Positions 1 to 6,814 of a DNA stretch of 33,687 nt are shown piece by piece. The notes under the pieces were generated by a model, which saw only the letters and a program-made list of their open reading frames with translations, did no database searches and was not told where the DNA came from. The stretch comes from Candidatus Hydrogenedentota bacterium. GTDB lineage: Bacteria; Hydrogenedentota; Hydrogenedentia; Hydrogenedentales; SLHB01. A program made the position numbers and the translations under genes. Numbering within the stretch: position 1 is the first letter of the stretch; each line of letters starts with the position of its first letter. The DNA is taken from NCBI GenBank assembly GCA_016215105.1, contig JACRLJ010000094.1, positions 24,411-58,097 of the forward strand, in the 5' to 3' direction.

Positions 1-1284
1 GATGTCGATCTTGGGACCGTAGAACGCGACTTCACCGGCCTCCTCCTCAAACTCGATATTGTTCGAGACGAGCACTTCGCGCACGATCTGCTCGCTGCGC
101 AGCCACTCTTCCTCGTTGCCGACGAACTTGTCCTTATCGGCGGCGTGCAATGAGAGGCGCACGCGGAAGTTCCCGAGGCGCAAGTGCTGGTAGTAGTAAC
201 GGTACATGGCCATTACATTGAGAAACTCGGATTGCACTTGCTCGTACTCGCAGTAGATGTGGGCGTCGTTCATGCACATTGCGCGCACGCGCAGCAGGCC
301 CGACAGCGAGCCGTGTTTCTCGTAGCGGAAATCGTTACCGTATTCCGCGAGCCGCAAGGGAAGTTCGCGGTAACTTCGGGGCCGCGCGGCGAAGAGCTTA
401 TGATGGTGCGGGCAGTTCATGGGGCGCAGATAATATTGCTCGTTCTCGTCCAGCGTCATCGGCGGATACATCGAATCTGCGTAGTACGGCAGGTGTCCGG
501 AGCGGTGATACAGCGCGGAGCGGGTGATTACCGGAGTCGTTACGCGTTGGTATCCGCCCCGGAACTCCTGTTCACGCGCCCACTGCTCGAGTTCGTCGCG
601 TAGAACGGTCCCGTTGGGCAGCCACATCGGCAGGCCCACACCTACTTCGTCGTCCTGGATGAACAGGTCGAGTTCTTCGCCGAGTTTGCGGTGGTCGCGC
701 TGCATCGCAAGCTTGCGGCGCTCGATGAAGTCCTTTAGTTCGGCTTCGGTCTCGAACGCAAGACCGTAAATGCGGGTGAGCATGGGGCGCTTCTCGTCAC
801 CGCGCCAGTAACTGCCCGAGATGCGATCGAGACTGAAGCACCCGCGAGGGACCTCGCCGGTCTGGGCCAGGTGCGGTCCTTCGCACATGTCCGTGAACGG
901 CCCGTTGACGTAGAAACTCAGTTGCCCGTTCTCGGCCTTCCCGGTATCGACCAGTTCTCTGGCGTATTCGATTTTGTAGCCTTGATCGGACGCCGCCAGA
1001 AGTTGTTCCGCCTCCGCGAGGGATTTCCAACTGAGAGTGAATTCCTGCTTCTGGTTGATGATCTTGAACATCCGCTTCTCGATGTCCTTGAGATCGGATT
1101 CCGCGATGGGTTCGGCGCCAAGGTCGAAATCGTAGTAGAAGCCCGTGTCAATCGGAGGACCAAAGCCCAACTTCGCGTTCGGCCGGATCTGGAGCACCGC
1201 CTGCGCCATGATGTGCGCGAGCGAGTGCCGTAAGCGGTACAGTTGGCTTTCCTTGTGATCGGGCAATGATGGCTTCACGGTCAT
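1..1284 (-). CDS. thrS: Threonyl-tRNA synthetase, TGS-less, 3' end cut by window edge
   Basis: This class II synthetase charges tRNA-Thr in the cytoplasm. The frame is open to the window edge, so the first 428 residues are present and the C-terminal part of the catalytic core and the anticodon-binding domain lie outside. Visible motifs are the editing-domain HxxxH (H20, H24), CEGPH (C134, H138), the zinc cysteine in MNCPH (C291), and the class II motif 2 region with FRYEKHG followed by the AHIYC segment. The ATG at 1284 has AAGGA upstream. The same frame has a stop at 1309-1311, so no TGS domain is encoded in front: the protein starts almost directly at the editing domain, making it shorter than the roughly 640-aa E. 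coli form. It lies 143 bases downstream of the exporter permease on the same strand and may be read with it. Confidence 0.95.
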   Translation of the reverse strand, partial: MTVKPSLPDHKESQLYRLRHSLAHIMAQAVLQIRPNAKLGFGPPIDTGFYYDFDLGAEPIAESDLKDIEKRMFKIINQKQEFTLSWKSLAEAEQLLAASDQGYKIEYARELVDTGKAENGQLSFYVNGPFTDMCEGPHLAQTGEVPRGCFSLDRISGSYWRGDEKRPMLTRIYGLAFETEAELKDFIERRKLAMQRDHRKLGEELDLFIQDDEVGVGLPMWLPNGTVLRDELEQWAREQEFRGGYQRVTTPVITRSALYHRSGHLPYYADSMYPPMTLDENEQYYLRPMNCPHHHKLFAARPRSYRELPLRLAEYGNDFRYEKHGSLSGLLRVRAMCMNDAHIYCEYEQVQSEFLNVMAMYRYYYQHLRLGNFRVRLSLHAADKDKFVGNEEEWLRSEQIVREVLVSNNIEFEEEAGEVAFYGPKIDI

Positions 1285-1427
1285 TCGATTTATCCTTCGG
1301 TAGCGCGGTCACACGTTCCGGGGGCTCATACAACACGGGATTATGCGCATGGCGCGCGGAAACGAGGATACTTCACGCAAATTGCGAGCAAGAGAATACC
1401 AAGACGGCATGGTGCGAATCCAGGCGA

Positions 1428-2639
1428 TTACTCGTAGCGCAGGGCCTCGACGGGATCCACTCCGGAAGCCTTGAACGCGGGGTACACGCCGAAAAACACG
1501 CCAACCGTAAGGCTGAACAGAAACGACAGGCTTACGGACCAGGCGGACAACCCGACCGGCAACGAGGGGTAAATCGCCGTCATAGCGATAGTGCCGACCC
1601 AGCCGAGCAGAATGCCTGCCAAGCCGCCAAGGCTGCTGAGCGTAACGGATTCGATGAGGAATTGGAGCCCAATGTCCTTGCGTTTGGCGCCGACTGCTTT
1701 TCGCACACCCACCTCGCGCGTGCGTTCGCGCACGGAGACGAGCATGATGTTCATGATCCCGATCCCGCCCACCAACAGCGATATACAGGCAATTCCGGCA
1801 AGCATCACCTTCAACGCGTCGAATATTTTCGCGAAGGTTTTCAGCATGGAGGCCTGATCGGTTACCGTAAAATCCTCGTTATAGTCGTGTGTGGCGGTGA
1901 GGATTTCGCGGATGGACTGCATGCCGGCGGGGATGTCTTCCGGACTGCGGGCGGAGCACAGAATTTGGAACAGCTCGTCCTGGCCGCCATGGAACAACTG
2001 TTGGCCGCTCGGCAGCGGCACAAGGACGATGTCATCCATGTTGATGCCGAGCGTCATGCCTTTTTCTTCGAGAATGCCCACCACGGTGTGTTTGGTCCAG
2101 TTGATCGAAACGCGGGCGTTGAGAGCGTTACCTTCGCCGAAGAGTTCGCGCTTCACCTTCACGCCCAGCAGACAGACCTTGTTGTTATTGTCCACGTCCC
2201 TGTCGGTAATGAAGCGTCCGATTTGGGTGTAGACTTTCCGTACTTCCTCGAAGTCCGATGTCACGCCGACGATGGTCGTGCTGCGGCGGCGTTCACCGAA
2301 GCTCACGTAGCCAGCCCCAAGTACGGTCGGGGCCACCTTGTTGATACCGTGGCCCTTTCGCACGAGTTCTTTGGCGTCGCGGTAGGTCAATTTGCGGAAG
2401 CTGCCCGCCGTAATCGGGACCATTCCAGACGTTTCTTGTTTTCCCGGCGTTATCAGCAGGATGTTGCTGCCCATACCTGCAAACTCACGCTCGACGTACG
2501 CCTGAGCGCCCTCGCCGAGCGAGATGAGCAGAATCACCGACATCACGCCGATGATCACACCCAGCATGGTGAGAAAGGAACGCACCTTGTTCTGCGCGAT
2601 CGAGCGCAGGGCGGTGTAAATCGATTCCAGGAGGCTCAT
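1428..2639 (-). CDS. MacB/FtsX-type ABC transporter permease
   Basis: This 403-aa inner-membrane permease is of the MacB/LolC (FtsX) type. It has a first transmembrane helix at about residues 20-40 (TMLGVIIGVMSVILLISL), then a periplasmic MacB_PCD-like domain of about 220 residues. Three more helices follow in the last 130 residues, with the family's RTREVGVRKAVGA loop and the closing VDPVEALRYE. The nucleotide-binding domain is not fused as in E. coli MacB but sits in a separate gene two positions upstream. The start codon overlaps the stop of the membrane-fusion protein by 4 bases, indicating translational coupling. In MacAB-type pumps such a permease transmits ATPase motion to the periplasm and pushes substrate into TolC. 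The substrate (macrolide, peptide, lipoprotein or other) cannot be deduced here. Confidence 0.93.
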   Translation of the reverse strand: MSLLESIYTALRSIAQNKVRSFLTMLGVIIGVMSVILLISLGEGAQAYVEREFAGMGSNILLITPGKQETSGMVPITAGSFRKLTYRDAKELVRKGHGINKVAPTVLGAGYVSFGERRRSTTIVGVTSDFEEVRKVYTQIGRFITDRDVDNNNKVCLLGVKVKRELFGEGNALNARVSINWTKHTVVGILEEKGMTLGINMDDIVLVPLPSGQQLFHGGQDELFQILCSARSPEDIPAGMQSIREILTATHDYNEDFTVTDQASMLKTFAKIFDALKVMLAGIACISLLVGGIGIMNIMLVSVRERTREVGVRKAVGAKRKDIGLQFLIESVTLSSLGGLAGILLGWVGTIAMTAIYPSLPVGLSAWSVSLSFLFSLTVGVFFGVYPAFKASGVDPVEALRYE

Positions 2640-3889
2640 TGCTGCCCAGGCGAATTCGGTACGTTGACCTTCACGCCGTCTGTCAATTCACGAATGCCCA
2701 GCGACGTGATCAACACGTCGCCTTCTTTCAGGCCGTCAAGAATTTCGCGCGTCGCCCAGTTGCCCACGCCTACTTTCACGGTACGGCGCACCGCGCGCCC
2801 GTTTTCCACCACGTAGCCCGCTTCATCCCGCACCAGCGCCTCGGTGGGCGCAAACAAGACGTTCTCTTTCTCCTGAACGATGATCGTGACGTCCGCCGAC
2901 ATGCCGACGACGAACTTATCCTGCTGCTCCTCGACGCGAATCTTGACCTTCATGGTCCGGCTGAGATCGGGGTTGAGCGAAACCACGGGCGCAATGTAGG
3001 TCACCGTCCCTTTGAAGTCGGTTCCGCGGTACGAGTCCAAGTTGATCCGGGCGGTCTGACCCACGCGCACCTGAGACGCGTTGGCCTCGTCAAACGGCGC
3101 CTCGACATAGCATTCATCGGTCTGGACGACTTGGGCCGCGGGAAGCCCCATTGACACCGATTCGCCTACGTCTACATTGCGCCGGGCGACAATACCGCTG
3201 ATAGGGGTGCGAATGAACGCCTTGGCGCGCGCCGCTTTAGCGACGTCCAAGGCCGCGCCGAGTTGCTCGACGGCGGCTTCGGTGGACTTCACCTCTTGCT
3301 CACGCACCAGGTTTTGCTGCTGATTCGCCACCGCCGCCGCCTTGTTCTCGCGGGAGACACGCAATGCCAGCGCCGCCTTGTCCATATCCGACTGGGATAC
3401 GGCTTTTTGGTCGCGTAGCGCCTTGATGCGTGTGTAATCCATCTGCGATTGATCGAGTTGGGCGGATGTTTGGCTGACTTGCGTAGCCGCCACCTCGGCA
3501 TTGATCGTCGCGCCAATCTTGGCCTGTTCGAGGCGGATCTTGCCGACGCGCAAATTTGCTTCCGCCAATGCGACCTGCGCGTCAAGATCGGTGTGGTTCA
3601 ACTCGACCAGGACATCCCCTTCAGTGACTCGATCCCCTTCCTGGATTGGCGTGGCGATGACCTTTCCCATGAACTCCGAGGCGACCATCGAATCCACTTT
3701 GGCCATCACTGTGCCCGAAGAGATCGCCGAAACCGTCTGCTCGACACGCCCCTTCTTGAGCGTAGTTACGGTCACGTTCACCACGGTTTGGCGCAGTCCA
3801 AGGTAGGAGATCGGCGCCGCGATCGCCGCGGCCACCGCCACCCAACCCAAGATAGACAGCGCTATGCTTTTATGCTTTTGTTCCGCCAT
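2636..3889 (-). CDS. MacA/HlyD-family periplasmic membrane-fusion protein
   Basis: This 417-aa adaptor links the inner-membrane ABC complex to the outer-membrane channel. It has one N-terminal membrane anchor at about residues 10-32, followed by a biotinyl/lipoyl-like half-motif (GKVIATPIQEGDRVTEGDVL). A long Ala/Gln-rich alpha-helical hairpin of about 120 residues follows, then the second lipoyl half (FIRTPISGIVARRNVDVGE). Beta-barrel and membrane-proximal domains close the protein, ending in the GLKEGDVLI segment. Domain order and length match MacA-like RND/ABC adaptors. It overlaps the upstream ATPase gene by 28 bases and the downstream permease by 4, so the three genes form a tight operon. 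Confidence 0.93.
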   Translation of the reverse strand: MAEQKHKSIALSILGWVAVAAAIAAPISYLGLRQTVVNVTVTTLKKGRVEQTVSAISSGTVMAKVDSMVASEFMGKVIATPIQEGDRVTEGDVLVELNHTDLDAQVALAEANLRVGKIRLEQAKIGATINAEVAATQVSQTSAQLDQSQMDYTRIKALRDQKAVSQSDMDKAALALRVSRENKAAAVANQQQNLVREQEVKSTEAAVEQLGAALDVAKAARAKAFIRTPISGIVARRNVDVGESVSMGLPAAQVVQTDECYVEAPFDEANASQVRVGQTARINLDSYRGTDFKGTVTYIAPVVSLNPDLSRTMKVKIRVEEQQDKFVVGMSADVTIIVQEKENVLFAPTEALVRDEAGYVVENGRAVRRTVKVGVGNWATREILDGLKEGDVLITSLGIRELTDGVKVNVPNSPGQQ

Positions 3890-4581
3890 TCGTCGTTAAC
3901 CAATTCTCCATCCCGGAAACTCATGATTCGTTCCGCATGTTCAGCGATATCCCGCTCATGCGTGACCATAACGATGGTGTTGCCCTTACGATGCAGTTCG
4001 TCGAAAATGCGCAGAATCTCCTCGCCGCTCACCGAATCCAGATTGCCTGTCGGCTCATCCGCGAAGAGGATGGATGGCGAGTTGACCAGAGCCCGCGCGA
4101 TCGCCACCCGCTGCCGTTGACCGCCGGACAATTCATTTGGACGGTGATTCAGCCGATCGGCCAACCCGACCGCGCAAAGCGCTTCCGCGGCGCGGCGCGT
4201 GCGTTCTTTGCGGGACACGCCCGCATAGAGCAAGGGTAGCTCGACATTGGACAAGGCAGACGTGCGAGCCAGAAGGTTGAAGGTTTGAAATACGAAACCA
4301 ATTTCCCGGTTGCGCAACTCGGCCAGACGCCCTTCAGACAACTCATTGACGCTCGCGCCCGCCAGCCGGTAGTCCCCGTCCGACGGACGTGACAAACACC
4401 CGAGGATGTCCATCAACGTCGTCTTGCCCGAGCCCGAGGGTCCCATTACGGATACAAATGTGCCCCGATCAATTTCGAAGGATACGCCCCGCAACGCGCG
4501 CACCACGGATTCTCCCATCTCATAATTCTTCGCGAGATCCCGCACTACGATTAAAGGTTCGTTCGTGGATTCAACAGCCAT
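3862..4581 (-). CDS. MacB/LolD-type ABC transporter ATP-binding protein
   Basis: This 239-aa nucleotide-binding subunit drives the adjacent FtsX-type permease. Walker A is GPSGSGKTT at residues 47-55, the Q-loop lies in FVFQTFNLL, the signature LSGGQ is at 151-155, Walker B ILFADEPTG starts at 171, and the switch histidine is in VTHE. Length and sequence fit the LolD/MacB-N/FtsE group of small exporters' ATPases. The ATG at 4581 leaves an N-terminus typical of the family (IVVRDLAKNYEMGE). It is the first of three overlapping genes (ATPase, adaptor, permease). A 226-base gap carrying a palindromic repeat separates it from the tolC-like gene upstream. Confidence 0.95.
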   Translation of the reverse strand: MAVESTNEPLIVVRDLAKNYEMGESVVRALRGVSFEIDRGTFVSVMGPSGSGKTTLMDILGCLSRPSDGDYRLAGASVNELSEGRLAELRNREIGFVFQTFNLLARTSALSNVELPLLYAGVSRKERTRRAAEALCAVGLADRLNHRPNELSGGQRQRVAIARALVNSPSILFADEPTGNLDSVSGEEILRIFDELHRKGNTIVMVTHERDIAEHAERIMSFRDGELVNDEWRNKSIKA

Positions 4582-4685
4582 AAGCGCACTATTGTAGCAA
4601 ATGGGCGGGGCGTGGATACACTTGGCGTTTCATTCGTGAATATGGTCCTGGTGTAGTGGGTAACGCTGACGGGGCCTCATGCTTG

Positions 4686-4764
4686 GACGCGAATGCCGCG
4701 AAAAGCAGGGACAGACACGCTTTTCAAATTGCCGAAAAGCGAGTCAGTCCCCGTTTTTCGCTTG
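4686..4764 (+). repeat. 79-bp palindromic intergenic repeat, copy 1
   Basis: This copy matches 25447-25525 at 75 of 79 positions, in the same orientation. Each half is itself a hairpin (GAAAAGCG/CGCTTTTC arms), and the halves are inverted copies of each other around a GGGAC...GTCCCC pair, giving a potential cruciform. An eight-base flank (GCTGACGG) 13 bases before the repeat is also shared by both copies. Composition and architecture resemble REP elements mobilised by RAYT (TnpA_REP) transposases; that assignment is inference, and no such gene is in the window. It lies between the tolC-like and ABC ATPase genes of one exporter cluster. Confidence 0.85.
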
Positions 4765-4807
4765 GACTCCGTGTTCATTTGAGATGCTTCAATTCCTATT
4801 CACAACA

Positions 4808-6574
4808 CTAGCGCCACTGTTCGGGGATCAGGCTTTTCAGGTAAGGCTCCGGCTTCTCGGTAGCGGGCGGCTCGAAGGCGATACCCAGGTCGTCGAGCAA
4901 GGTGCCCTGCGCCGAGCGCAGATCGATCACGGCCTTCTCAAATTGGATCAACGCCCCGACCTCTTGCGTTTGGGCGGAGGTAAGGTCCTGCTGTTTCAGA
5001 AGCACCTGGTAACTCGTGCTCACGCCGAGGTTTAGCCGCTTTTCTTCAGCGGCGAGGTTGGTCTCCTGCAAGGCCCGAGCATTCCGGTTACTGGCGACCA
5101 GCGTCCGGCTTGTCTCGAGGCTGCGGATGGACAGGCTCACATCGCGCGCGGCGATCTGCTTCGAGCGCGACCACTGCTGCTCGGCCTGCCGCACCGTTAG
5201 CGTAGCCCGCTGGTGAGCGCCGCGCGCCGTTCTATTGCCCAACGACAGCGTCCCCGTGACGCCGACTGAAAAACTCTTGTCCAAGGGGTCTACCACGCCG
5301 TCAAATACCTCGCTCATGTAGTGATTGTGCGAGCCTTGAGACGCGGACCCGGTCAGCGCGACGTTGGGCAACATTGCATTGCTCGCCTGCTTCTGATCGA
5401 TCTTGGCGCTTTCGATAGCCAGTTCCGCGCTCTTGATGTCCGGGCGATGTTCAATCGCCAGCGCAATACTGGCCGCTTCATCGGTTGCGAGGTCAGTTAC
5501 GGCGGGCCGATTCAGCGGTATGATAGAGCCTTTGGCCAGGGCCTCTCCGTCCTGCATACCCAGCAATTGCTTGAGGATATCTTCGGCGTTCTTTACTTGC
5601 GCGTGGGCCGTAATCAGGCCGCTTTGGCGCAAGGCAACGCCCGCCTTCGCCTGCACGATGTCGATGGCGGCGCCGGTGCCGATCTTCAGACGCTTCTGGT
5701 TGATATCGAGCAGGCGTTCCGCGTTGTCCAGCGCCTGCTGCTGCACCTTCAACTGCTCTACGGCGCCCACCAAATCCCAATAGGACTTGGCCACCTGGGC
5801 GACCGTGCTCAGTACGGTGTACTGAAGTTGCTCATTCGAGATCAGGCGGGAGTTCTTCGCGATTCGGACGCGCGCCAAGTTCGCATTCAGGCCCGCCCCC
5901 TGCAATAGGGGTTGAGTTATCGTCAACGTGAGCCCGCCCGACCACAGTTCGATGTATTTCCCGGATGTATTCTCGACCTTGTTTACGCCCATCGACACGT
6001 CGTACTGCGTGCCCCATTTCAGCTTGCCGAGAAACTCCGTATTGGTCTGCGTGTTGTATGACACCACTGAGGGATACCCCTTGGTTGATGCGCCCGGCGC
6101 GAAGGGAGTCCCGAGCCCCGTGGCCACACCGAAGTTCGAGTATTGGTAGTTCGCGCTACTGCGCAAGGCCGGATCGAATTCGCCCTTCGCCGACATAATG
6201 TCCGCGTCGGACTTCATGGGCTCATACTCCGCCACCAGTATGTCCTGATTATTCTCGAGCGCGCGGCGCACGCAGTCTTCCATGCTCATGCGGTACTGTT
6301 CGCCCCCTTCCTTGTCCACGATCTCGCGCAGCGTATTCTCGAACTGACTCAGGTCAATCTTGTTGATGTCGATCTTTTCCTCGCTGGACGCGCCATTCGG
6401 GGCCGCCGGACCGGGCTCGGTGGCAGGCGCCGATGACTCCGGCGCCGGCGTTTCCGGCGCTGCTGGAGCCGGGCTCGCACTCTGGGGCGCAGCCTCAGGG
6501 CTGTTGTCCGTAGCCGCGGACGCGGGGCCAGCGATCAACGCCACCGAAGTGATGAGACGAAGAAGTAGACTCAT
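4808..6574 (-). CDS. TolC-family outer-membrane efflux protein
   Basis: This 588-aa outer-membrane channel protein probably completes a tripartite exporter with the three genes downstream. The ATG at 6574 is preferred over the longer 6616 start because GGGGAG lies just ahead of it and the resulting N-terminus is a good signal peptide (LLLRLITSVALIAGPASA). A Pro/Ala/Glu-rich low-complexity linker of about 45 residues follows. The two OEP repeats then start with the family-typical MSMEDCVRRALENNQDILVAE. Helical signatures such as LKVQQQALDNAERLLDINQ and the C-terminal EKAVIDLRSAQGTLL are TolC-like. It is longer than the usual 450-500 residues because of the linker. The 226-base gap to the ATPase gene, with a repeat in it, leaves co-transcription open. 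Confidence 0.93.
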   Translation of the reverse strand: MSLLLRLITSVALIAGPASAATDNSPEAAPQSASPAPAAPETPAPESSAPATEPGPAAPNGASSEEKIDINKIDLSQFENTLREIVDKEGGEQYRMSMEDCVRRALENNQDILVAEYEPMKSDADIMSAKGEFDPALRSSANYQYSNFGVATGLGTPFAPGASTKGYPSVVSYNTQTNTEFLGKLKWGTQYDVSMGVNKVENTSGKYIELWSGGLTLTITQPLLQGAGLNANLARVRIAKNSRLISNEQLQYTVLSTVAQVAKSYWDLVGAVEQLKVQQQALDNAERLLDINQKRLKIGTGAAIDIVQAKAGVALRQSGLITAHAQVKNAEDILKQLLGMQDGEALAKGSIIPLNRPAVTDLATDEAASIALAIEHRPDIKSAELAIESAKIDQKQASNAMLPNVALTGSASQGSHNHYMSEVFDGVVDPLDKSFSVGVTGTLSLGNRTARGAHQRATLTVRQAEQQWSRSKQIAARDVSLSIRSLETSRTLVASNRNARALQETNLAAEEKRLNLGVSTSYQVLLKQQDLTSAQTQEVGALIQFEKAVIDLRSAQGTLLDDLGIAFEPPATEKPEPYLKSLIPEQWR

Positions 6575-6705
6575 GTTTTTCTCCCCAAGACCAGCAATTT
6601 GATCGCTGAAAGTCACGGCAAATTGTTATGTGTGTTAGGACCTAGTAGCGCCTGCCAGGGTTTCAGCCAACCTCCAATCCGATTGGCCCGCAGTGAAACC
6701 CATTC

Positions 6706-6718
6706 CCACAATATGTGG
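6706..6718. promoter_or_regulatory. Possible operator palindrome upstream of tolC-like gene
   Basis: A perfect inverted repeat, CCACA-ATA-TGTGG, lies just downstream of the predicted tolC-like promoter, around +6 to +18 of the predicted transcript. A short palindrome at this place could bind a dimeric repressor. No regulator gene is adjacent, so the assignment rests only on symmetry and position. Confidence 0.3.
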
Positions 6719-6730
6719 CGTCTGGGGCTA

Positions 6731-6759
6731 AGTCTACAGCGATATCTTGATGTAGTCAA
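6731..6759 (-). promoter_or_regulatory. Candidate sigma-70 promoter for the tolC-like gene
   Basis: On the minus strand TTGACT (6759-6754) is followed after exactly 17 bases by TAGACT (6736-6731), matching the -35 and -10 consensus at 5/6 and 4/6 positions. Transcription would start near 6724, giving a leader of about 150 bases before the ATG at 6574. Confidence 0.45.
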
Positions 6760-6772
6760 CCCCATCCGGCGA

Positions 6773-6801
6773 GGGGGCTGGCGCCACCCGGGGCCGCCCC
6801 C
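6773..6801 (-). terminator. GC-rich hairpin after the acyltransferase-hydrolase gene
   Basis: GGGGGC and GCCCCC arms with an inner GGC/GCC pair, broken by a one-base bulge, lie 14 bases beyond the minus-strand stop at 6815. There is no clear T tract, so it is at best a weak intrinsic terminator or an mRNA-stabilising hairpin. Confidence 0.3.
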
Positions 6802-6814
6802 TTTGGCTCCAATT

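Noticed and set aside
1266-2816. Long plus-strand open frame opposite the exporter permease
   Set aside because: Antisense shadow in a GC-rich gene; His/Gln-rich, no recognisable domain, while the minus strand encodes a clear FtsX-type permease.
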